Notes under the pieces: generated by a model
What the model saw: only the letters and a program-made list of their open reading frames with translations
Database searches by the model: none
Told to the model about the DNA's origin: nothing
Part shown: in pieces, positions 1 to 6,241 of the stretch
Layout: each line of letters starts with the position of its first letter
Position numbering within the stretch: the stretch's first letter is position 1
NCBI GenBank assembly: GCA_034435955.1
Contig: DAOTWA010000040.1
Coordinates: 1-12,511 of the forward strand
DNA length: 12,511 nt
Direction: 5' to 3'
DNA from: DAOTWA01 sp034435955
Lineage (GTDB): Bacteria > Chloroflexota > Anaerolineae > Anaerolineales > Anaerolineaceae
Program-made: the position numbers and the translations under genes

Positions 1-281
1 CCGCCGATGAGCCTGTCCCAGGATTTCATTTCCCCTGGCTGACCGCGTTCGGCAATGGTCTCTGGACTCCTCCGCAGCATAAAAATGCCGTTCACACCAA
101 CGCTCGCCAGATAGATTCCCAGCATGATCCACCCCCAGGCCCAATTGACGCGCCCGGCAGCCATGAAAAGGGTCGCTCCCATAACCATAAATCCGGAGAG
201 AATTTCCCCGACGCGAATCAGAATACCCTTGATAATACTCGGACGATATGTTTCTGAGTGCGACACGGGCTGACTTTTCAT
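1..281 (-). CDS. Isoprenylcysteine carboxyl methyltransferase-like membrane protein, N-terminal part (runs off the left edge)
   Basis: The minus strand is open from an ATG at 281 to the window edge, giving 93 codons with no stop. A strong SD (GGAGGA, complement of 285-290) sits 3-4 bases before the ATG and fixes the start. The visible protein has a polar N-terminus, then two hydrophobic stretches (about residues 20-42 and 48-70), then LRRSPETIAERG (69-80) and a KSWDRLIG stretch (86-93). The pattern of two N-terminal membrane segments followed by R-x-(S/N)-P-E-x-I-A-E-R and K-x-W-D is typical of bacterial integral-membrane proteins annotated as isoprenylcysteine carboxyl methyltransferase family. 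In these the catalytic S-adenosylmethionine-binding part lies at the C-terminus, which is outside this window. Activity therefore cannot be judged. The substrate in bacteria is generally unknown. The gene diverges from the HAD hydrolase across a 288-base spacer that contains a perfect palindrome at 357-371. Confidence 0.75.
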   Translation of the reverse strand, partial: MKSQPVSHSETYRPSIIKGILIRVGEILSGFMVMGATLFMAAGRVNWAWGWIMLGIYLASVGVNGIFMLRRSPETIAERGQPGEMKSWDRLIG

Positions 282-356
282 CGTTCCTCCATTTCGGCAT
301 CTTTTTCCCGCCTGCACATACCCTTGGGCATCCGCTGATTTTTACCAATTCACTAT

Positions 357-371
357 TCCTGACAGTCAGGA
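357..371. promoter_or_regulatory. Perfect 15-base palindrome, candidate operator
   Basis: TCCTGAC-A-GTCAGGA has 7-base arms around one central base. It lies 76 bases upstream of the methyltransferase-like start at 281 and about 200 upstream of the HAD start. A second symmetrical element, ACCCAA-CC-TTGGGT, lies at 393-406. Such short perfect symmetry in a divergent spacer fits a binding site for a dimeric regulator. The regulator is not in this window and the function is inferred. Confidence 0.4.
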
Positions 372-536
372 CAACCGCATCCTCCGCTAGATACCCAACC
401 TTGGGTTGTAAAACCGGCGATGCCATCACCACCATTATATGGGTGCAATACCGCGAATACCAGCGATCAGAAAGAAATCTATCCCGCCCGGTGCGAGGCA
501 AAGCCGCAATCATCGTCGCAGCTTTCCCGATCAGGA

Positions 537-542
537 TATAAT
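537..542 (+). promoter_or_regulatory. Candidate -10 box for the HAD-exporter pair
   Basis: A perfect TATAAT lies 27 bases before the ATG at 570. It predicts a leader of roughly 20 bases carrying the GAGGGGAG ribosome site. The -35 region (about 515-520, GTCGCA) matches the TTGACA consensus poorly, so the promoter may need an activator or may be weak. Confidence 0.45.
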
Positions 543-569
543 TACGCGATTCCGTTTGTGAGGGGAGAC

Positions 570-1337
570 ATGACCACCCACCCATCCGATAATCACGCCA
601 TCCGCACCGTCCTCTTTGACTTGGGCGGCACGCTCATCTACTTCGACGCCGACTGGGAAGAGGTGCAGGAGCGCGCCAGCCGCGAGCTGGCGGCTGCCCT
701 GCGCCAATTCGCACTGGACGTGGATCTCGAAGAGTTCCCCCGCGCTTTCCGCGTGAGCATGCATGCTTATTACAACGAGCGCGGCAGCGAGTTCGTCGAA
801 TATACGACCCATTACATTTTGCGCTCCCTGCTGGAAGAGAAAGGCCTCCGTGATGTACCCGAGCACATCCTCCGCGCCGCTCTGAGGCGCATGTATGCCG
901 TCTCGCAGGAGCACTGGCGCGTCGAGGATGACGCCGTCCCCACGCTGGAGGCGCTGCGCAGCCAGGGGTATGCCCTGGGCGTCGTCTCTAACGCCAGCGA
1001 CGTGGCCGATGTCCAACGCCTGATCGACAAAGCCGGTCTGCGTGACTTTTTCCCAACCATCTTGATTTCTGCCGCGGTGGGTTTGCGCAAGCCCCACCCG
1101 CGCATCTTCCACCTGGCGCTTGAGCAGCTCGGCGCCAGGCCCGAGTGCACCGTCATGGTCGGTGATACCCTCGGCGCCGACATCCTCGGCGCGCACAACG
1201 CCGGCCTGGCCAGCGTGTGGATCACCCGCCGTGCGGATACTCCCGACAATAAAGCCCACCTCGACACCATCCGCCCCGATGCGACCATCGCCGCTCTGGC
1301 CGAACTGCCTGATTTGTTGAAAAATTGGTCTCGTTGA
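570..1337 (+). CDS. HAD-superfamily hydrolase, probable small-molecule phosphatase
   Basis: This is a 255-residue HAD hydrolase of the Cap-I (phosphoglycolate phosphatase/haloacid dehalogenase-like) size class. Motif I is FDLGGTL with nucleophile Asp17. Motif II is VVSNAS (Ser140, Asn141), motif III Lys174 in GLRKPHPRIF, and motif IV VGDTLGADILGA (Asp199, Asp204). Residues about 27-110 are helical and fit the cap domain. The start at 570 has a GAGGGGAG SD. The frame is open further upstream to 420, but that stretch lacks a ribosome site, is not HAD-like, and would span the TATAAT at 537. The usual DxDGT second aspartate (acid/base) is Gly19 here, a variant found in a sizeable HAD subset. The substrate cannot be assigned from sequence. 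An EamA exporter follows after 28 bases and is probably co-transcribed. Confidence 0.88.
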   Translation: MTTHPSDNHAIRTVLFDLGGTLIYFDADWEEVQERASRELAAALRQFALDVDLEEFPRAFRVSMHAYYNERGSEFVEYTTHYILRSLLEEKGLRDVPEHILRAALRRMYAVSQEHWRVEDDAVPTLEALRSQGYALGVVSNASDVADVQRLIDKAGLRDFFPTILISAAVGLRKPHPRIFHLALEQLGARPECTVMVGDTLGADILGAHNAGLASVWITRRADTPDNKAHLDTIRPDATIAALAELPDLLKNWSR

Positions 1338-1365
1338 CCCTGTCGCTGTCCTGATACACGCCCCC

Positions 1366-2292
1366 ATGGCACCCAAACCCCGTTTCCTGCCCTACCTGGC
1401 TCTGGCCGCCGGCATCCTCGCCCTCAGTCTCTCCTCAATCTTCATCCGTTGGGCCCAGGCCCCCGGGCCGGTAACCTCGTTCTACCGCATGGCCATCGCC
1501 ACCCTGGCTCTGGCGCCGTTTTTCTTTCGCCGCGCCTCTCGCCTGCAGGCCGTCGGGTGGCGCCTGCTGCTGGTGCCGGTCCTCGGCGGCATCTTCACCA
1601 CCTTCGATCACTCCCTGTGGAGCACGGCCATCAACATGACTTCGGTCGCCAACGCCACGTTGATGAACAACACCGCTCCCATCTGGGTGGCGCTGGTCGC
1701 CTGGCTCGTCTTCCACGAACGGCTGCGCCCCGTCTTTTGGCTGGGTCTGGCGCTCAGCCTGGCTGGTGCGACCCTCGTTCTGGGAGACAATCTACTCCAT
1801 CATCCGGCGCTCAGCCGCGGCGACCTGCTGGCAGTAATCTCCGGCCTGTTTTACGCGGCTTATTTCCTCACCACTCAGCGTGGCCGGCGCAGCCTGGATA
1901 CCCTCTCGTACGTATGGATCGTCACCCTCTCGGCCTCGTTGGGTCTGTTTGCCGTCACGCGGATTGCTTCTATGCCGGTTACCGGCTTCAGCCCGCAGAC
2001 CTACCTGGCCTTCCTGGGTGCCGGATTGATTTCCCAGGTCGTGGGCTATTTCTCGGTTGGATACGCGCTCGGGCACCTGCCGGCTTCTCTGGTGGCGCCG
2101 ACCATGATCGCTCAGCCCGTCCTGACCGCCCTGCTGGCCATCCCGCTGGTCGGCGAGCCTCTGCAGACCGGCACCTGGCTGGGCGGGTTGATCACCCTGG
2201 GGGGTATCTATCTGCTCAACCGCAGCCGCGAACCAGCCGCAGGCCGCGAAGAAGCTTCGCAGGCTGCCCTCAGCACCCCCGCTCACGACTGA
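1366..2292 (+). CDS. EamA-family (DMT superfamily) transporter, 10 membrane segments
   Basis: A 308-residue protein made of two EamA repeats of five hydrophobic helices each, the usual length of this drug/metabolite transporter family. The first repeat ends near FHERLRPVFWLGLALSLAG and the second near LVGEPLQTGTWLGGLITLGG. These are the characteristic glutamate-containing loop and glycine-rich helix at the end of each repeat. The C-terminus is a short charged tail. Members act in the cytoplasmic membrane as secondary exporters or exchangers of amino acids, nucleosides or other metabolites. The substrate here is unknown. The gene starts 28 bases after the HAD stop codon with no recognisable SD (the preceding bases are a C-run), so translation may depend on coupling to the HAD gene. 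It is distinct in sequence from the second EamA gene downstream, so the two are not a recent tandem duplication. Confidence 0.9.
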   Translation: MAPKPRFLPYLALAAGILALSLSSIFIRWAQAPGPVTSFYRMAIATLALAPFFFRRASRLQAVGWRLLLVPVLGGIFTTFDHSLWSTAINMTSVANATLMNNTAPIWVALVAWLVFHERLRPVFWLGLALSLAGATLVLGDNLLHHPALSRGDLLAVISGLFYAAYFLTTQRGRRSLDTLSYVWIVTLSASLGLFAVTRIASMPVTGFSPQTYLAFLGAGLISQVVGYFSVGYALGHLPASLVAPTMIAQPVLTALLAIPLVGEPLQTGTWLGGLITLGGIYLLNRSREPAAGREEASQAALSTPAHD

Positions 2293-2345
2293 CGCATTGG
2301 TATATTTTCGGCTTTCTGTCCATCTAACCTGGCCGCATTGTGGTA

Positions 2346-2369
2346 ATATAGAACATATAAGGTCTATAT
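2346..2369. promoter_or_regulatory. AT-rich imperfect palindrome upstream of the second EamA exporter
   Basis: Arms ATATAGA (2346-2352) and TCTATAT (2363-2369) pair exactly. Counting inner bases, 10 of 12 symmetric positions match across the 24-base element. It lies in an AT-rich island within an otherwise GC-rich sequence and is surrounded by several -10-like hexamers (TATAAG 2356, TATAGT 2367, TGG-TATTAA 2374-2382). A well-placed -35 was not found. The most economical reading is a promoter whose start region is covered by a dimeric repressor or activator. No regulator gene is adjacent. Confidence 0.45.
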
Positions 2370-2430
2370 AGTCTGGTATTAATGGCCGCTGTATTGGTAG
2401 TCCCTATCAAGGTGGGAGATCGGAGTCCAA

Positions 2431-3351
2431 ATGAATGAAAATACCCTGAGTCGCGCCACACTGGCGGCTTTTTTTATCACCATCTTGCTGGGTGGTTTCA
2501 ACGCCATTGGAGTTCATTTCATCGTGATGGAACTACCCCCTTTTTGGGGCGCGACGATCCGCTTCGGCCCCGCGGCTGCTATCCTGTTGCTCGCTTCTTT
2601 GATTTTTCGCTTACCCCTACCGCGAGGGCGAAGCCTGATTGGAGCAATACTGTTTGGGATCCTTAATTTCGGCGGCAGCTATGCTTTTCTTTACTGGGGC
2701 CTGCTGCGGGTGCAGGCTGGCATGACCCAGGTTCTCCTGGCTTCGGTACCTCTCCTCACCTTCCTCTTCGCCATCGCCCATCGTCAGGAGGCATTCCGCT
2801 GGCGGACGCTTGCTGGCGCACTGCTGGCCGTCGGCGGAATCGCGCTCGTGTTCCTTGAGCATATCCGCGCGAATGTCCCCTTTGCTTACATCCTTTCTGT
2901 CATCCTTGGAGCGGCTTGCTTCGCCGAAGCAAACGTCGTGATTAAAAATTTCCCGATGGGCCACCCGATTTCGACAAACGTCGTCGGCATGGCTTCCGGG
3001 GCGTTGATTTTGTTCGTGATATCGTTGATTTTTCGTGAGACGCCTGCTATTCCGCTCCACTCTGCGACCTGGATCTCTTTGACCTATCTGATCCTGCTGG
3101 GTTCGTGTGCGGTTTTCATCCTTTCCTTGTTTGTCCTCAAGCGATGGACCGCCTTCGCCGTTTCCTACACCTTCGTGCTCATGCCCTTCGTCACGATCGT
3201 GGCCTCCGCGTGGCTCACCGGCGAGAAACTGAGCCCGGCCCTCTTAGTCGGAGCCGGGCTGGTGATCGCCGGAGTATATGTGGGGGTGCTCGGCGCGAAC
3301 GGCGGCATTCGCCAATTATCCCGCTCTCCCCTGCCTCAAGCCGAGGATTGA
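2431..3351 (+). CDS. EamA-family (DMT superfamily) transporter, second copy
   Basis: A 306-residue protein with ten hydrophobic segments arranged as two EamA repeats. The end of repeat one reads HRQEAFRWRTLAGALLAVGG and the end of repeat two WLTGEKLSPALLVGAGLV. An SD (GGAG, 2422-2425) is five bases before the ATG. It is a cytoplasmic-membrane metabolite exporter of the drug/metabolite transporter superfamily, substrate unknown. It is separated from the first exporter by 138 bases holding a palindromic AT-rich control region, so it is probably a separate transcription unit. The two exporters share the fold but have little obvious residue identity, which suggests different substrates. The downstream neighbour is convergent. 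Confidence 0.9.
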   Translation: MNENTLSRATLAAFFITILLGGFNAIGVHFIVMELPPFWGATIRFGPAAAILLLASLIFRLPLPRGRSLIGAILFGILNFGGSYAFLYWGLLRVQAGMTQVLLASVPLLTFLFAIAHRQEAFRWRTLAGALLAVGGIALVFLEHIRANVPFAYILSVILGAACFAEANVVIKNFPMGHPISTNVVGMASGALILFVISLIFRETPAIPLHSATWISLTYLILLGSCAVFILSLFVLKRWTAFAVSYTFVLMPFVTIVASAWLTGEKLSPALLVGAGLVIAGVYVGVLGANGGIRQLSRSPLPQAED

Positions 3352-3413
3352 TTTTCGATCTACAACGACGTTTAATCACGGAGTGCTTCCGAAGCCAGCC
3401 AGATCCAATTCAA

Positions 3414-3444
3414 GACCCTCGAGTGTGCGCTCGTTTCGAGGGTC
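3414..3444. terminator. Hairpin between convergent genes, possible bidirectional terminator
   Basis: GACCCTCGA (3414-3422) pairs perfectly with TCGAGGGTC (3436-3444) around a 13-base loop. It lies 63 bases past the exporter stop and 98 bases past the stop of the convergent SDR. No T-run follows on either strand, so it is not a canonical intrinsic terminator. Its position between convergent stops still fits transcript-end protection or termination. The rest of the 190-base spacer (3352-3541) shows no gene. Confidence 0.35.
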
Positions 3445-3541
3445 GCCAGACATCGCTGAATTTGTCTAACTTCTCGGTCAGGCTTGCCTCGTCCATCCGG
3501 GTTGTCCTTCATTTTCCTGATCGGCGTTGGCTTCGATGACC

Positions 3542-4468
3542 TCAAGTTTGCCGATTGACCGCCACCGAGGCAAATTCCTGGATCAGCGGTGAGATCAGCG
3601 GGGCGCGCAGAACGATCGAAGCCAGCTTGTAAAATGGCCCGGGGACGTGCACCACCTGCCCATTGCGCAAGGCATGGAAAGACGAGCGCACCACGTCATC
3701 CGCGCTCATCCACATGAACTTCGGGATCCAGCGGCGCTCAAAACCCTTCATCAGCGGACGACGGTGGAATTCGGTTACTGTGAAGCCCGGGCAGAGCGCC
3801 TGCACGCGCACACCTGTGCCGCGCAGCTCAGCCGCCAGCGCCTCCGAAAAGGTCACCATGTAGCTCTTGGTGGCCGCATAGGTCGCATCCCCGGCCAGCG
3901 GTGCGAAAGCCGCCACCGAAGCCACGTTGACGATCGCTCCGTGCTTGCGCTTCAGCAACGATGGCAGCGCTGCCCGGCTAAGGCGCACCATGGCCACATC
4001 GTGCACATGGGTCATTTCGACCGGGATGGTCGGATCGAGCGTGGTGAAATGACCCGTCGCGCCGAAGCCGGCGTTATTCACCAGCACTTCCAGGTCCGGG
4101 ATTTGCGCGATGTACTGGCCCACCCGTTCGATTTCGTTCAAGTCGCTCAAATCGGCGATCACTGCCTCGGCCTTCACCTTGTATATTTTCTGCAGCTCAT
4201 CGGCCAGCGCCTGCAGGCGTTCTCCCCGGCGGCCCACCAGCGCCAGATTGTATCCGTAGGAGGCCAGCAATCGCGCGTACGCCGCGCCGATGCCGCTCGA
4301 CGCGCCGGTCACCACCGCCACCGCCCGCCCGTCCCCGCGTTCACCCGGCGTCGACCATGAGCGTCGCGCCAGACTGCGCCGCGTTAGGGCGAAAGCCAGC
4401 ATTCCTGCCGCCGCGCCAAACAATAAAAATAGACTTCCTCGCTTTTTTCCACCGTTGCGCTTTGCCAT
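3542..4468 (-). CDS. Short-chain dehydrogenase/reductase with N-terminal membrane anchor
   Basis: The start is taken at ATG 4468, which has an AAAGGG ribosome site four bases upstream. The frame is open to 4564, but that extension lacks an SD and is not SDR-like. The 308-residue product opens with a basic stretch (KRNGGKKR), a hydrophobic segment at about 11-29, and a basic RRSLARR linker, so it is likely anchored with the enzyme domain in the cytoplasm. The classical SDR domain follows: TGASSGIG cofactor loop (54-61), NNAG (131-134), catalytic Ser184, Tyr197 and Lys201 (YAATK), and PGFTVTEF. It resembles the DltE/COG0300 type of NAD(P)H-dependent oxidoreductase acting on keto or hydroxy groups of lipid-like or small substrates. 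The substrate is not determinable. It lies downstream of the beta-hydroxyacid dehydrogenase on the same strand with a 154-base gap and no terminator visible, so co-transcription is plausible. Confidence 0.88.
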   Translation of the reverse strand: MAKRNGGKKRGSLFLLFGAAAGMLAFALTRRSLARRSWSTPGERGDGRAVAVVTGASSGIGAAYARLLASYGYNLALVGRRGERLQALADELQKIYKVKAEAVIADLSDLNEIERVGQYIAQIPDLEVLVNNAGFGATGHFTTLDPTIPVEMTHVHDVAMVRLSRAALPSLLKRKHGAIVNVASVAAFAPLAGDATYAATKSYMVTFSEALAAELRGTGVRVQALCPGFTVTEFHRRPLMKGFERRWIPKFMWMSADDVVRSSFHALRNGQVVHVPGPFYKLASIVLRAPLISPLIQEFASVAVNRQT

Positions 4469-4622
4469 AATACCCTTTCTCTCGATCATTCTATCGGCCA
4501 TCTGCGATGGGCGTCTCCAATTCCATTCAACGGATAGGTAACCCAAAACAACCCTTCCCTGCACGGATCATAACAGGCTGCAGGTTTCCCTGGGTCCCGG
4601 CAGATTTGCAGGAGATCTCTTT

Positions 4623-5510
4623 TTACGGATGATCCTTGCCTTTCTGCCGCAGTCCGGACAGGAATGCGTACACCGCCGAAAAATCCTCCTCGCCCAGGCC
4701 TTGCGCAGCCGCCATCGCGTACAGCTCTTTGGCGGCGTTGGTCACCGGCATGGGCGTGCCGGTTTCGTACCCGCTCAGCGCCGCCAGGTGCGCGTCCTTG
4801 TGCATCCATTGAAGAGGGAACTCGGCTTCATAACGATCGCTCTCGATCAACGCGCGCTTCCCGGCCAGGATGGGCGCCAGGACCACCCCGTTTGCCAGCG
4901 TATCCAGCATCTTCTCACGGCTGAGCCCCAGCGCCTCGCCCAGGGTGAGCGCTTCCGCGAAAGCGGCCATTTCTCCGGCCAAAAGCAGGTTGTTGACCAT
5001 CTTCATGGCCGACCCCAGACCGTGATCCCCCACATGGACGGCCATTCTGCCCATCGCCTCGAAGAGCGGCCGCGCCGTCTCGAAATCCCTCGCCTGCCCG
5101 CCAACCAGGAACAGCAGTTGCGCCTTCTCCGCTGGCGCCTTACTGCCCGCGACGGGCGCGTCCAGGAAATGCACACCGAACTCGGCGGCCGCTTTGGCCA
5201 TCCGACGGGAAAAAGATGGATTGACGGTGGTCGAGTCAACCCAAAGCGTGCCCGGCCGCATGTTTCCCAGAAAACCGCTCTCGCCGAGCGCGGTTGCCTC
5301 AACCACCTCGGGCGTCGATAGCATGGTGAAGAGCACATCCGCCTGACGGCCGACCCCGGCAGGCGTCTCCGCCCAGTCCGCCCCGCCGGCCAGCAGCGCT
5401 TGCGCTCGCTCACGCGTTCGATTGTGAACCACCAGGGAATAGCCCTTCCTCTGCAAATTGGCGGCCATGCGGCTGCCCATGATCCCCAAACCGATAAATC
5501 CGACTTTCAC
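4623..5510 (-). CDS. Beta-hydroxyacid dehydrogenase, glyoxylate/succinic-semialdehyde reductase type
   Basis: The chosen start is GTG at 5510, seven bases behind a perfect GGAGG (complement of 5518-5522). It puts the Rossmann strand at the N-terminus as in the family (KVGFIGLGIMGSRMAANL). An ATG at 5549 in the same frame has no SD. The product has 295 residues. Visible motifs are GxGxxG (7-12), NRT after strand 2 (30-32, favouring NADP), DST (92-94), the substrate loop DAPVAGSKAPAE (117-128), catalytic Lys170 with Asn174 in GSAMKMVNN, and KDAHLA (238-243). The GSK-x-PAE loop resembles glyoxylate/succinic-semialdehyde reductases more than 3-hydroxyisobutyrate dehydrogenase, in which a DGT loop is more usual. 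It would reduce short aldehydes such as glyoxylate or succinic semialdehyde to hydroxyacids. The divergent neighbour encodes a glyoxalase-fold protein, which fits a carbonyl-handling role. Confidence 0.88.
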   Translation of the reverse strand: MKVGFIGLGIMGSRMAANLQRKGYSLVVHNRTRERAQALLAGGADWAETPAGVGRQADVLFTMLSTPEVVEATALGESGFLGNMRPGTLWVDSTTVNPSFSRRMAKAAAEFGVHFLDAPVAGSKAPAEKAQLLFLVGGQARDFETARPLFEAMGRMAVHVGDHGLGSAMKMVNNLLLAGEMAAFAEALTLGEALGLSREKMLDTLANGVVLAPILAGKRALIESDRYEAEFPLQWMHKDAHLAALSGYETGTPMPVTNAAKELYAMAAAQGLGEEDFSAVYAFLSGLRQKGKDHP

Positions 5511-5772
5511 TTCTAGGCCTCCGTTCTCGCTAAAGTATCGAACCCTCATGCCTTGACGACCAATCTCGCTTCAGAGGGTTCGCCATGCTCAATTCTTTAT
5601 TTTAATCCCATAGGGTTGCGTAAATGGAGTGGGAATCCAAAAGAGGAAAAGCGGCTTCCCGCCTGCATTTTCAGGCCGGATCAACCCCATCAAGTAATCG
5701 GCGATCCACCCATTTCCCCTCCTGCTGGACCTTCACTTCCACCTCAAAATTATACCAATTTTATCTGATTAC
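5511..5772. other. Divergent spacer without a gene, carrying a long-range inverted repeat arm
   Basis: Together with the VOC leader, this spacer gives more than 300 bases without a gene between the divergent beta-hydroxyacid dehydrogenase and VOC genes. It holds the dehydrogenase SD at 5518-5522. A small stem, GCCTG (5661-5665) with CAGGC (5672-5676), is also present. TCAAGTAATC at 5690-5699 is repeated inverted at 5767-5776 over the VOC -35 box. A 71-codon open frame beginning with TTG at 5553 has no SD and no recognisable protein character. I could not place a convincing promoter for the minus-strand gene. The best candidate, TTGGTC with GATACT at 18-base spacing (about 5531-5560), is weak. 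Confidence 0.5.
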
Positions 5773-5801
5773 TTGACAAAACAGAACATATGTGCTATGA
5801 T
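5773..5801 (+). promoter_or_regulatory. Strong sigma70-type extended -10 promoter for the VOC gene, with operator-like symmetry
   Basis: A consensus -35 TTGACA (5773-5778), a 17-base spacer, and TATGAT (5796-5801) preceded by TGC make a near-ideal housekeeping promoter, with a predicted start of transcription near 5808. The spacer contains the palindrome-like AGAACATATGTGCT (5783-5796; 6 of 7 arm pairs). It includes the perfect core ACATATGT and resembles Gram-positive LexA boxes (GAAC-N4-GTTC, one mismatch). Because the promoter covers 5790, an ATG-less upstream start there is excluded and the VOC start must be 5844. Confidence 0.8.
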
Positions 5802-5843
5802 CCATTTGTCGTTGCTTACCCTTATTTTCCCCAGGAGGTTAAC

Positions 5844-6209
5844 ATGTCTCAACATCCCATCGTCCATATCGAGATCTCCGCCCATGACCGCGAAGCTGCC
5901 GCCCGATTCTACAGCCAGGTCTTCGGCTGGAAGGTCGATCAGATACCCGAAATGGACTATGCCACCTTCGAGGCCGAGGGCGGCCCCGGCGGCGGCTTCA
6001 ACCCGGTCACCCCTGAGAACCCCGCCGGTACCGTGACGGTCTATATCGGCACCGATGACATCCAAGCCACCCTGGCCGACATCGTCAAGGCGGGCGGCAG
6101 AGTGATCCTGCCCAAGACCGAGATCCCCAAGGTGGGCTGGTTCGCCTTTTTTGAAGACCCCACCGGCAACCGGCTGGCGCTGTACACCGACATACGCGCC
6201 GTGATGTGA
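5844..6209 (+). CDS. VOC-superfamily (glyoxalase/bleomycin-resistance fold) protein
   Basis: A 121-residue protein with the two-beta-alpha-beta3-module architecture of the vicinal oxygen chelate superfamily. Module one is IVHIEISAHDREAAARFY through VFGW (residues 6-29). Module two is TVTVYIGTDDIQATLADI (63-80) to FEDPTGNRLALY (103-114). The FY-x-x-VFGW-K-V signature and short length match the CFP30B/SgaA-N-like subgroup often labelled 'VOC family protein'. Of the usual metal ligands only His8 is obvious. The position before the second-module hydrophobic pair (normally Glu in the last strand) is Tyr114, so classical glyoxalase I metal chemistry looks unlikely. The start at 5844 has a perfect AGGAGG (5833-5838) five bases upstream and a 36-base leader from a strong promoter. 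The gene is monocistronic: an intrinsic terminator follows at 6242-6267. Its substrate is unknown. Confidence 0.85.
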   Translation: MSQHPIVHIEISAHDREAAARFYSQVFGWKVDQIPEMDYATFEAEGGPGGGFNPVTPENPAGTVTVYIGTDDIQATLADIVKAGGRVILPKTEIPKVGWFAFFEDPTGNRLALYTDIRAVM

Positions 6210-6241
6210 TCGCCCGCGCTTGCCATTTCCAACCCCAGACT

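Noticed and set aside
420..569. In-frame 50-codon N-terminal extension of the HAD hydrolase
   Set aside because: No ribosome site at 420, no HAD similarity, and it spans the likely TATAAT at 537. The SD at 560-566 points to 570.
531..1376. 281-codon minus-strand open frame opposite the HAD gene
   Set aside because: A composition-driven antisense shadow: Gln/Gly/Ala/Arg-rich, no domain, no SD. The plus-strand HAD motifs are unambiguous.
1449..2327. 292-codon plus-strand frame inside the first EamA gene
   Set aside because: Arg/Pro/His-rich shadow frame. The overlapping frame encodes a clean ten-helix transporter.
1366..3351. Tandem duplication of the EamA exporters
   Set aside because: Both have the same fold and length, but I see little residue-level identity and no shared DNA blocks, so they are better read as separate family members.
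3105..3539. 144-codon plus-strand frame running from the second EamA gene into the spacer
   Set aside because: Most of it is a frame-shifted shadow of the exporter, and the remainder has no start, SD or domain.
5553..5768. 71-codon plus-strand frame starting with TTG in the divergent spacer
   Set aside because: No SD, Pro-rich non-descript product, AT-rich spacer composition; it also ends just before the VOC promoter.
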